Positions 36,882 through 44,444 of a stretch of DNA of 64,000 nt are shown one piece after another. The DNA comes from Streptomyces brasiliensis (GTDB lineage: Bacteria; Actinomycetota; Actinomycetes; Streptomycetales; Streptomycetaceae). Below the pieces are notes generated by a model. The model made no database searches. It had not been told where the DNA came from and saw nothing but the letters and a program-made list of their open reading frames with translations. Numbering within the stretch: the stretch's first letter is position 1; each line of letters starts with the position of its first letter. A program made the position numbers and the translations under genes. The stretch lies in the NCBI RefSeq assembly GCF_014647875.1, contig NZ_BMQA01000007.1, positions 186,001 to 250,000 on the forward strand, written 5' to 3'.

Positions 36882-37633
36882 CCGACCCCGTGCTCCGCTG
36901 GGCCGAGGGCGCCGGCACCGGCGTCCTGCTCGACGGCTTCCACCCCCTCAAGCACGCCCTGCGCTTCGGCGCCGAGGTGCCGGTGGCGGTCACCACGGAC
37001 CGCAGCGCCGCGCTCGCCCTCGCCGGAGAGCTGGCTGCGGATCTGGTGGACACCCTGGGCGCGCTGCTGACCGAGGTCACCGAGGAGACGTACGCGTCCC
37101 TGGTGCCCCGCCCGCATCCGACAGGGGTCGCCGCCCTGGCCGTACGGCCGTCCCGCGCGGGCAACCTGCGCGCGCTGGCCCGCACGCCCCGCACCGCCCC
37201 GGTGGTGGTCCTCGACAACCCCCGCAACCTCGGCAACGCGGGCGCCGTGATCCGGCTGGCCGCGGGCTTCGGCGCGACCGGGGTCGTCACCACGGGCACG
37301 CTCGACCCCTGGCACCCCACCGTCGTGCGCGGCGGGGCGGGACTGCACTTCGCGACCGCCGTGGAGCGCCTGGCCGTCGAGGAACTGCCCGCCGGGCCCG
37401 TGTTCGCGCTCGATCCCGAGGGCGAGGACATCCGGGGCACGAAGCTCCCCGACGACGCCGTGCTGGCCTTCGGCTCGGAACGCAACGGGCTGTCCGCCGA
37501 ACTGCGCGCGCGTGCCGACCACTTGCTGGCCCTGCCGATGCGCCCCCAGGTCTCCAGCTACAACCTCGCCACCAGCGTGGCGATGGCCCTGTACCACTGG
37601 AGCGTCACCGGGGGCGCGTCCGTGACGCCCTGA
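36878..37633 (+). CDS. TrmH-family (SpoU) RNA 2'-O-methyltransferase
   Basis: 251 residues from ATG 36878, overlapping the HTTM stop (ATGA). SPOUT knot motifs: VVVLDNPRNLGNAGAVIRLAAGFGATGVV (motif 1), FALDPEGEDIR, VLAFGSERNGLSAELRARAD (motif 2), and LPMRPQVSSYNLATSVAMALYHW (motif 3). An N-terminal substrate-binding region of about 110 residues is present. It methylates a ribose in rRNA or tRNA; the exact site is unknown. Its coupling to membrane genes is unexplained. Confidence 0.92.
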   Translation: MTDPVLRWAEGAGTGVLLDGFHPLKHALRFGAEVPVAVTTDRSAALALAGELAADLVDTLGALLTEVTEETYASLVPRPHPTGVAALAVRPSRAGNLRALARTPRTAPVVVLDNPRNLGNAGAVIRLAAGFGATGVVTTGTLDPWHPTVVRGGAGLHFATAVERLAVEELPAGPVFALDPEGEDIRGTKLPDDAVLAFGSERNGLSAELRARADHLLALPMRPQVSSYNLATSVAMALYHWSVTGGASVTP

Positions 37634-37677
37634 GCGGCCTTGCCCCCGGGTTCGTCACCGCTCTTCCAGCGGAGCGC

Positions 37678-39366
37678 CTAGGCGTCCTCGCGGACCTCGA
37701 CGACCCGGAAGCGGCTCGCGACGAACGCACCGTCCGTGAGGGCCGCGTTGGCCGCCGGGTTGCCGCCCGAGCCGTGGAAGTCGGAGAAGGCGGCCGTCTG
37801 GTTGACGTACACCCCGCCGGTGAGGTTGAACGACAGCTGGGCCGCCTCCTCCAGGCAGACCTCCCGCACCGCGTCCTCGACCTCCGGGTCGGTCGTGTAC
37901 GCGCCTACCGTCATCGCGCCCTTCTCGCGGACCGTGCGGCGCAGCAGCTCCACCGCGTCGGAGGCCGAGTCGACGGCGACGGCGAAGGAGACGGGGCCGA
38001 AGCACTCGCTCATGTAGGCCGCCTCGTCGTCCGGCTTGGCGCCGTCCAGTTTGACGATCACGGGCGTGCGCACGACCGCCCGCGGGAACTCCGGGTTGCT
38101 GATCTCGCGGGAGGCGAGGGCGACTTCGCCGAGCCCGGCCGCGGCCTCGAGGCGGGCCTTGACGTCCGGGTTGACGATCGCGCCGAGCAGCGCGTTCGCG
38201 CGCGTGTCGTCGCCGAGCAGGCCGTCGATCGCGCGCGCGAGGTCGGCGACCACCTCGTCGTAGGACCTGGGGCCCTCGTCGGTGCGGATGCCGTCGCGCG
38301 GGATCAGCAGGTTCTGCGGGGTGGTGCACATCTGGCCGCTGTACAGGGACAGCGAGAAGGCCAGGTTGGCGAGCATCCCCTTGTAATTGTCAGTCGACTC
38401 GACGAGCACCGTGTTGACGCCGGCCTTCTCCGTGTAGACCTGCGCCTGGCGGGCGTTGGTCTCCAGCCAGTCACCGAACGCCGTGGAGCCCGTGTAGTCG
38501 ATGATCCGGATCTCGGGGCGGGTGGCCAGGGTCTTCGCGATGCCCTCGCCGGGCCGCTCGGCGGCCAGCGCGACCAGGTTCGGGTCGAAGCCCGCCTCGG
38601 CGAGCACCTCGCGCGCGACCTGGACGGTGAGAGCGAGCGGCAGCACCGCGCGCGGGTGGGGCTTGACCAGGACCGCGTTGCCGGTGGCGAGGGAGGCGAA
38701 CATGCCCGGGTAGCCGTTCCACGTCGGGAAGGTGTTGCAGCCGATGAGCAGCGCGATGCCGCGCGGGACCGGCGTGAACTGCTTGGTCATCGTGAGCGGG
38801 TCGCGCTTGCCCTGGGGCTTGACCCACTCCGCCGTGTCGGGCGTGCGGACCTGCTCCACGTACGCGTACGCCACCGCCTCCAGGCCGCGGTCCTGCGCGT
38901 GCGGGCCGCCCGCCTGGAACGCCATCATGAACGCCTGGCCGCTGGTGTGCATGACCGCGTGCGCGAACTCCATCGTGCGGTCGCTGATCCGCTTGAGGAT
39001 CTCCAGGCAGACCACGGCACGGGTCTCCGCGCCCGCGTCCCGCCACGCGCGCCGGCCGGCCTTCATGGCGGGCAGCAGGGTCTCCACGTCCGCGTGCGGG
39101 TACGTCACGCCCAGCTCGACGCCGTACGGCGACACCTCGCCACCCACCCAGTCGTCCGTGCCGGGCTGGCCGAGGTCCAGACGGGTGCCCAGGACGGCGT
39201 CGAAGGCCGCCTTGCCCTCCGGCAGGCTCAGGCTGCCGTTCTCCCCGTACGCCTTGGGATGTTCGGGGTGCGGGGACCAGTACGCGCGCGTGCGGATCGC
39301 CTCCAGCGCCTGGTCGAGCGTGGGCCGGTGCCTGGCGATCAGCTCGTGCGGGGTCAGTTCGGCCAT
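37678..39366 (-). CDS. paaN: Phenylacetic acid degradation protein PaaN (aldehyde dehydrogenase fold)
   Basis: 562 residues from ATG 39366. It is an ALDH-fold protein with a long N-terminal extension. Motifs: TPVPRGIALLIGCNTFPTWNGYPGMFASLATGNAVLVKPHP (cofactor binding), IIDYTGSTAFGDWL, and catalytic Cys347 in SLYSGQMCTTPQN. It matches the actinobacterial PaaN type, a candidate for oxidising the ring-opened semialdehyde of the phenylacetate pathway, since no fused paaZ is present here. It is divergent from the PaaH gene across a TetR palindrome. Confidence 0.93.
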   Translation of the reverse strand: MAELTPHELIARHRPTLDQALEAIRTRAYWSPHPEHPKAYGENGSLSLPEGKAAFDAVLGTRLDLGQPGTDDWVGGEVSPYGVELGVTYPHADVETLLPAMKAGRRAWRDAGAETRAVVCLEILKRISDRTMEFAHAVMHTSGQAFMMAFQAGGPHAQDRGLEAVAYAYVEQVRTPDTAEWVKPQGKRDPLTMTKQFTPVPRGIALLIGCNTFPTWNGYPGMFASLATGNAVLVKPHPRAVLPLALTVQVAREVLAEAGFDPNLVALAAERPGEGIAKTLATRPEIRIIDYTGSTAFGDWLETNARQAQVYTEKAGVNTVLVESTDNYKGMLANLAFSLSLYSGQMCTTPQNLLIPRDGIRTDEGPRSYDEVVADLARAIDGLLGDDTRANALLGAIVNPDVKARLEAAAGLGEVALASREISNPEFPRAVVRTPVIVKLDGAKPDDEAAYMSECFGPVSFAVAVDSASDAVELLRRTVREKGAMTVGAYTTDPEVEDAVREVCLEEAAQLSFNLTGGVYVNQTAAFSDFHGSGGNPAANAALTDGAFVASRFRVVEVREDA

Positions 39367-39456
39367 GGGGGACCAACTCCTCGTCTCAAGAGCTCCTCGT
39401 CGAGCTCATGACCTGGGCAGAAACATGGGCGGAAACGGGCGTCCAGAGTTAGAGTA

Positions 39457-39470
39457 ACCGAACGATCGGT
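39457..39470. promoter_or_regulatory. TetR-type operator between paaN and paaH
   Basis: ACCGAACGATCGGT lies in the divergent promoter, about 90 bp from paaN and 57 bp from paaH. It is the exact reverse complement of the core upstream of paaA. The TetR gene is part of the operon it would control, which fits autoregulation. Confidence 0.78.
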
Positions 39471-39494
39471 CGGGACAAGGGGGTCCGCCGCATC

Positions 39495-39503
39495 TGTGGA
39501 CAA
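39495..39503 (-). promoter_or_regulatory. DnaA-type box
   Basis: TGTGGACAA, the inverse of TTGTCCACA, lies 24 bp from the PaaH start. Confidence 0.45.
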
Positions 39504-39526
39504 CGCCGTGCGGGAGGATCGCGCAC

Positions 39527-41044
39527 ATGACAGCACTCGACCTCAGCAGCCCCGTGGGCGTCGTCGGCACCGGCACCATGGGCCAGGGCATCGCCCAGGT
39601 CGCGCTGGTCGCGGGCCACCGCGTGCGGCTCCACGACGCCGTGCCCGGGCGCGCCCGGGAAGCGGCCGCCGCGATCGGCGCCCGCCTCGACCGGCTCGTC
39701 GAGAAGGACCGGCTCTCCGCGTCCGGCCGGGACGCGGCCCGCGCGCGGCTGGCACCCGCCGAGAGTCTCGCCGAACTCGCCGACTGCCACCTGGTCGTCG
39801 AGGCCGCGCTGGAGCGGCTCGAGGTCAAGCAGGAACTCTTCCGCGAGCTGGAGGACGTCGTCGCCGACGACTGTCTGCTCGCCACCAACACCTCGTCCCT
39901 GTCGGTGACCGCCATCGGCGGCGCCCTGCGCAGCCCGGGACGCTTCGTGGGCCTGCACTTCTTCAACCCGGCCCCGCTGCTGCCGCTCGTCGAGGTCGTC
40001 TCCGGGTTCGCCACCGACGTCACGTCGGCCACGCGCGCGTACGAGACCGCCCGCGCCTGGGGCAAGACGCCGGTCGCCTGCGCGGACACCCCCGGCTTCA
40101 TCGTCAACCGCATCGCCCGGCCCTTCTACGCCGAGGCCTTCGCGGTCTACGAGGCCCAGGCCGCCGACCCGGCCACCATCGACGCCGTCCTGAGGGAGAG
40201 CGGCGGCTTCCGGATGGGCGCCTTCGAGCTGACCGACCTCATCGGACAGGACGTCAACGAGTCCGTCACACACTCCGTGTGGGAGTCCTTCTTCCGCGAC
40301 GTCCGCTTCGCGCCCTCCCTGGCGCAGCGCCGGCTCGTCGAGTCCGGCCGGCTCGGCCGCAAGTCCGGACACGGCTGGTACGACTACGCCGACGGCGCCG
40401 AGCGGGCCGAGCCGCACACCGCCGAGAAGGAGCGGCCGCCCGCGTACGTCGTCGCCGAGGGCGACCTGGGTCCGGCGTCCGAACTGCCCGCCCTGATCCG
40501 CGAGGCGGGCATCCAGGTACGCACCGAGGAGGAGGACCACGGCACCCGGCTCGTGCTGCCCGGCGGCGGCCAGCTGGCGCTCGCCGACGGCCAGACCTCC
40601 GTGGAGTTCCGCGACGTCGTCTACTTCGACCTGGCGCTCGACTACCGCAGGGCCACCCGCATCGCCCTGTCCGCCTCCCAGGACACCTCGCCGGCCACCC
40701 TCGCCGAGGCCACCGGCCTCTTCCAGGCGCTCGGCAAGGACGTCAGCCTCGTCGGCGACGTCCCCGGCATGATCGTCGCCCGCACGGTCGCCCGGATCGT
40801 CGACCTGGCGCACGACGCCGTCGCCAAGGGCGTCGCGACCGAGGAGGACATCGACACGGCGATGCGCCTGGGCGTCAACTACCCGCTCGGCCCCTTCGAG
40901 TGGAGCCGCAGGCTCGGCCGCGGCTGGGCCTACGACCTCCTAGACGACCTGCATCTGCGCGACCCCTCGGGCCGCTACGCGCCCTCCCTCGCCCTATACC
41001 GCCACGCGTACGCCTCCGACAAGCGGGAGGGCAGCACCTCATGA
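39527..41044 (+). CDS. paaH: 3-hydroxyacyl-CoA dehydrogenase, PaaH type
   Basis: 505 residues from ATG 39527. The N-terminal NAD-binding domain begins GVVGTGTMGQGIAQVAL, then NTSSLSVTAIGGALRSPGRFVGLHFFNPAPLLPLVEVV with the catalytic His, and PGFIVNRIARPFYAEAF. A first C-terminal 3HCDH domain (ELTDLIGQDVNESVTHSVWESF) is followed by a second, weaker copy (PGMIVARTVARIVDLAHDAVAKG and NYPLGPFEWSRRLG). This double-domain layout matches PaaH-type 3-hydroxyadipyl-CoA dehydrogenases. Its stop overlaps the TetR start (ATGA). Confidence 0.92.
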   Translation: MTALDLSSPVGVVGTGTMGQGIAQVALVAGHRVRLHDAVPGRAREAAAAIGARLDRLVEKDRLSASGRDAARARLAPAESLAELADCHLVVEAALERLEVKQELFRELEDVVADDCLLATNTSSLSVTAIGGALRSPGRFVGLHFFNPAPLLPLVEVVSGFATDVTSATRAYETARAWGKTPVACADTPGFIVNRIARPFYAEAFAVYEAQAADPATIDAVLRESGGFRMGAFELTDLIGQDVNESVTHSVWESFFRDVRFAPSLAQRRLVESGRLGRKSGHGWYDYADGAERAEPHTAEKERPPAYVVAEGDLGPASELPALIREAGIQVRTEEEDHGTRLVLPGGGQLALADGQTSVEFRDVVYFDLALDYRRATRIALSASQDTSPATLAEATGLFQALGKDVSLVGDVPGMIVARTVARIVDLAHDAVAKGVATEEDIDTAMRLGVNYPLGPFEWSRRLGRGWAYDLLDDLHLRDPSGRYAPSLALYRHAYASDKREGSTS

Positions 41045-41628
41045 CCACCGCCAAGCGCGACACATACACCCCGGAGACGCTGCTCTCGGTCGCCGTCCGG
41101 GTCTTCAACGAGCGCGGCTACGACGGCACCTCCATGGAGCACCTCTCCAAGGCGGCGGGCATCTCCAAGTCGTCGATCTACCACCACGTGTCCGGCAAGG
41201 AGGAACTGCTGCGCCGGGCCGTCAGCAGGGCGCTCGACGGCCTCTTCGGGATCCTCGACGAGGACCACGCGCGCGTGGGGCGTGCCGCGGACCGTCTGGA
41301 GTACGTCGTACGGCGCATGGTCGAGGTGCTCATAGCCGAGCTGCCGTACGTGACGCTGCTGCTGCGCGTGCGCGGCAACACCGGGACCGAGCGCTGGGCG
41401 CTGGAACGGCGCCGCGAGTTCGACCACCAGGTGGCCGCGCTGCTGAGTGCGGCCGCCGCAGACGGGGACGTGCGGGGCGACGTGGAGGTCCGCCTCGCGA
41501 CCCGGCTGGTCTTCGGGATGATCAACTCGATCGTGGAGTGGTACCGGCCCGACGGGCGCGGCGTGAGCGAGCGCGAGGTGGCCGACGCGGTGGTGCGGCT
41601 GGTCTTCTCCGGCCTGCGGCGCGACTGA
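41041..41628 (+). CDS. TetR-family regulator, probable paa repressor
   Basis: 195 residues from ATG 41041, overlapping the paaH stop. N-terminal HTH: VAVRVFNERGYDGTSMEHLSKAAGISKSSIYHHVSGKEELL. The ligand-binding C-terminal part has YVVRRMVEVLIAELPYVTLLLRVRGN and LVFGMINSIVEWYRPDG, of the TetR C-terminal type common in acyl-CoA regulators. Two identical palindromes (34465 and 39457) and one close variant (42233) lie in nearby promoters. The inferred role is repression of paa genes until phenylacetyl-CoA or a related thioester binds. Confidence 0.92.
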   Translation: MTTAKRDTYTPETLLSVAVRVFNERGYDGTSMEHLSKAAGISKSSIYHHVSGKEELLRRAVSRALDGLFGILDEDHARVGRAADRLEYVVRRMVEVLIAELPYVTLLLRVRGNTGTERWALERRREFDHQVAALLSAAAADGDVRGDVEVRLATRLVFGMINSIVEWYRPDGRGVSEREVADAVVRLVFSGLRRD

Positions 41629-41630
41629 CC

Positions 41631-42131
41631 TCAGCCCTCCGGTTCCAGGTCCTCCTCCTCGAACACCAGCAACGTGCGCGTGCTCAGCACCTCGGGGATC
41701 GCCTGGAGCCGGGTGAGCACCAGCTCGCGCAGTGCTCTGTTGTCCGGCGTGTGCACCAGCAGCAGGACGTCGAAGTCGCCGCCCACCAGCGCGATGTGGG
41801 AGGCACCGGGCAACTGCCGGAGCTGCTCGCGCACCGTGCGCCACGTGTTCTGCACGATCTTCAGCGTGATGTACGCCGAGGTGCCCTGCCCGGCGCGCTC
41901 GTGGTCGACGCGGGCCCCGAAGCCGCGGATCACGCCGTCCTCGACGAGACGGTTGATGCGCGCGTAGGCGTTGGCGCGGGAGACGTGGACGCGCTCGGCG
42001 ACGGACCGTATCGACGCGCGGCCGTCCGCCTGGAGGATCTGCAGAATGTCCTGATCTATGGCGTCCAGCGGACGCGCGGGCGCCGGTACGGCACTGTCCT
42101 CGGGACCTTCGGCCATTTGTTCAGATGCCAT
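41631..42131 (-). CDS. bkdR: Lrp/AsnC-family regulator BkdR
   Basis: 166 residues from ATG 42131, with GGGAGGGGAGGG upstream; the open frame starts 7 codons earlier without a ribosome site. N-terminal HTH: LDAIDQDILQILQADGRASIRSVAERVHVSRANAYARINRLVEDGVI. C-terminal RAM domain: AYITLKIVQNTWRTVREQLRQLPGASHIALVGGDFDVLLLVHTPDN. It is divergent from the first bkd cluster exactly as bkdR is in S. coelicolor, where it controls branched-chain ketoacid dehydrogenase genes. The ligand is probably a branched-chain amino acid. Confidence 0.92.
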   Translation of the reverse strand: MASEQMAEGPEDSAVPAPARPLDAIDQDILQILQADGRASIRSVAERVHVSRANAYARINRLVEDGVIRGFGARVDHERAGQGTSAYITLKIVQNTWRTVREQLRQLPGASHIALVGGDFDVLLLVHTPDNRALRELVLTRLQAIPEVLSTRTLLVFEEEDLEPEG

Positions 42132-42189
42132 GCGCCCTCCCCTCCCTGCCATGGACGTACTGCGTTCATTTCAAGTTGTGGAGAACCGT

Positions 42190-42198
42190 TTGTCCACA
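42190..42198 (+). promoter_or_regulatory. DnaA-type box in the bkd promoter region
   Basis: Perfect TTGTCCACA, preceded at 42178-42186 by an inverse copy with one mismatch. Confidence 0.45.
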
Positions 42199-42232
42199 GC
42201 CTGGAGGTGCCTGTAGCCAAAATGTGTCGGCG

Positions 42233-42246
42233 ACCGAACAATCGGT
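42233..42246. promoter_or_regulatory. Variant TetR-type operator upstream of the first bkd cluster
   Basis: ACCGAACAATCGGT differs at one position from the paa operator core. It lies 60 bp before bkdA, in the bkdR-bkdA divergent region, suggesting cross-talk of the TetR regulator with branched-chain catabolism. Confidence 0.55.
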
Positions 42247-42306
42247 AGGTGAGGCGCCTCACAGTCGACGCGCCTCCCGTAGCCACTCCCACGAGGAGGT
42301 GCCGTC

Positions 42307-43443
42307 ATGACGGTCATGGAGCAGCGGGGCGCGTACCGGCCATCGCCGCCGCCCGCCTGGCAGCCCAGGATGGACCCCGCACCGCTGCTGCCCGACGCCG
42401 AGCCCCACCGCGTCCTCGGCACGGAGGCCGCCGCCAAGGCCGACCCGGACCTGCTGCGCAGGCTGTACGCGCAGCTGGTGCGCGGCCGCCGGTACAACGC
42501 GCAGGCCACCGCCCTCACCAAGCAGGGCCGGCTCGCCGTCTACCCCTCCAGCACCGGCCAGGAGGCCTGCGAGATCGCCGCCGCGCTGGCGCTCGAGGAG
42601 CGCGACTGGCTCTTCCCCAGCTACCGCGACACCCTCGCCGTCGTCGCCCGCGGCGTCGACCCCGTCGAGGCGCTGACCCTGCTGCGCGGCGACTGGCACA
42701 CCGGCTACGACCCCTACGCGCACCGCGTGGCCCCCCTGAGCACCCCGCTCGCCACCCAGCTCCCGCACGCCGTCGGCCTCGCGCACGCCGCCCGCCTCAA
42801 GGGCGACGACGTGGTCGCGCTCGCCATGGTCGGCGACGGCGGCACCAGCGAGGGCGACTTCCACGAGGCGCTGAACTTCGCCGCCGTCTGGCAGGCCCCC
42901 GTCGTCTTCCTGGTCCAGAACAACGGCTTCGCCATCTCCGTCCCGCTCGCCAAGCAGACCGCCGCACCCTCCCTGGCCCACAAGGCCGTCGGGTACGGCA
43001 TGCGGGGCCGGCTGGTCGACGGCAACGACGCCGCCGCCGTGCACGAGGTCCTCTCCGACGCCGTACGGCACGCGCGCGCCGGCGGCGGCCCGACCCTGAT
43101 CGAGGCCGTCACGTACCGCATCGACGCCCACACCAACGCCGATGACGCGACCCGCTACCGCGGTGACGCCGAGGTAGCGGCCTGGCGCGACCACGACCCG
43201 ATCCTGCTGCTGGAACGCGAACTGACGGGCCGCGAGCTCCTCGACGAGGAGGGCATCGCCGCCGCCCGCGAGGACGCCGAGACCATGGCGGCCGACCTGC
43301 GCGAGCGCATGAACCGGGACCCGCGGCTCGACCCCCTGGACATCTTCGCCCACGTGTACGCCGAGCCGACCCCACAACTGCAGGAGCAGCAGGCCCTGTT
43401 GCGGGCCGAGCTGGAGGCCGAGCAGGAAGGCGGCCGTCGATGA
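42307..43443 (+). CDS. bkdA: Branched-chain 2-oxoacid dehydrogenase E1 alpha subunit (copy beside bkdR)
   Basis: 378 residues from ATG 42307. It is a thiamine diphosphate enzyme: LVRGRRYNAQATALTKQGRL, STGQEACEIAAALAL, FPSYRDTLAVVARG, the ThDP-binding GDGGTSEGDFHEALNFAAVWQAPVVFLVQNNGFAIS, and VTYRIDAHTNADDATRYR as the phosphorylation-loop equivalent. With the E1 beta subunit it decarboxylates branched-chain ketoacids and transfers the acyl group to E2, feeding branched starter units for fatty acids and polyketides. Databases often label it pyruvate dehydrogenase E1 alpha. It is first in an overlapping A-B-C operon. Confidence 0.93.
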   Translation: MTVMEQRGAYRPSPPPAWQPRMDPAPLLPDAEPHRVLGTEAAAKADPDLLRRLYAQLVRGRRYNAQATALTKQGRLAVYPSSTGQEACEIAAALALEERDWLFPSYRDTLAVVARGVDPVEALTLLRGDWHTGYDPYAHRVAPLSTPLATQLPHAVGLAHAARLKGDDVVALAMVGDGGTSEGDFHEALNFAAVWQAPVVFLVQNNGFAISVPLAKQTAAPSLAHKAVGYGMRGRLVDGNDAAAVHEVLSDAVRHARAGGGPTLIEAVTYRIDAHTNADDATRYRGDAEVAAWRDHDPILLLERELTGRELLDEEGIAAAREDAETMAADLRERMNRDPRLDPLDIFAHVYAEPTPQLQEQQALLRAELEAEQEGGRR

Positions 43444-44444
43444 CCACCGTGGCCGTCAAGCCCGCCACCATGGCGCAGGCCCTCACGCGCGCGTTGCGCG
43501 ACGCGATGGCCGACGACCCCGCAGTGCACGTCATGGGAGAGGACGTCGGCACCCTCGGCGGCGTCTTCCGGGTCACCGACGGACTCGCCAAGGAGTTCGG
43601 CGAGGACCGCTGCACCGACACCCCGCTGGCCGAGGCGGGCATCCTCGGCACGGCCGTCGGCATGGCGATGTACGGACTGCGCCCGGTCGTGGAGATGCAG
43701 TTCGACGCCTTCGCCTACCCGGCGTTCGAGCAACTGGCCAGTCACGTAGCCAAGATGCGCAACCGCACCCGCGGCGCGATGCCCCTGCCGATCACCATCC
43801 GCGTCCCCTACGGCGGCGGCATCGGCGGCGTCGAGCACCACAGCGACTCGTCCGAGGCGTACTACATGGCGACTCCGGGGCTCCATGTCGTCACGCCCGC
43901 GACCGTCGCCGACGCCTACGGACTGCTGCGCGCCGCGATCGCCTCCGACGACCCGGTCGTCTTCCTGGAGCCGAAGCGGCTGTACTGGTCCAAGGACGCC
44001 TGGAACCCTGAGCACCCGACGGCCGTTGAACCCATCGGCCGCGCGGTGGTGCGGCGCTCGGGCCGGAGCGCCACGCTCATCACGTACGGGCCGTCCGTCC
44101 CCGTCTGCCTCGAAGCCGCCGAGGCGGCACAGGCGGAGGGATGGGACCTCGAAGTCGTCGACCTGCGCTCGCTGGTGCCGTTCGACGACGAGACGGTCGC
44201 CGCCTCGGTACGGCGGACCGGGCGCGCGGTCGTCGTGCACGAGTCGGGCGGGTTCGGCGGCCCGGGCGGGGAGATCGCGGCCCGCGTCACGGAGCGCTGC
44301 TTCCATCATCTGGAGGCACCGGTGCTGCGCGTGGCCGGATTCGACATCCCCTACCCGCCGCCGATGCTGGAGAGGCACCACCTGCCCGGCGTCGACCGGA
44401 TCCTGGACGCGGTGGCGCGTCTGCAGTGGGAGGCCGAAGGCTGA
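43440..44444 (+). CDS. bkdB: Branched-chain 2-oxoacid dehydrogenase E1 beta subunit (copy beside bkdR)
   Basis: 334 residues from ATG 43440 with a 4-bp overlap to bkdA. Transketolase-like pyrimidine-binding domain: VMGEDVGTLGGVFRVTDGLAKEFG, EAGILGTAVGMAMYGLRPVVEMQFDAFAYPAFEQL, RVPYGGGIGGVEHHSDSSEAY. C-terminal domain: LITYGPSVPVCLEAAEAA, VDLRSLVPFDDETV, VVHESGGFGGPGGEIAARV. It forms the alpha2beta2 E1 with the preceding gene product. Confidence 0.94.
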   Translation: MTTVAVKPATMAQALTRALRDAMADDPAVHVMGEDVGTLGGVFRVTDGLAKEFGEDRCTDTPLAEAGILGTAVGMAMYGLRPVVEMQFDAFAYPAFEQLASHVAKMRNRTRGAMPLPITIRVPYGGGIGGVEHHSDSSEAYYMATPGLHVVTPATVADAYGLLRAAIASDDPVVFLEPKRLYWSKDAWNPEHPTAVEPIGRAVVRRSGRSATLITYGPSVPVCLEAAEAAQAEGWDLEVVDLRSLVPFDDETVAASVRRTGRAVVVHESGGFGGPGGEIAARVTERCFHHLEAPVLRVAGFDIPYPPPMLERHHLPGVDRILDAVARLQWEAEG

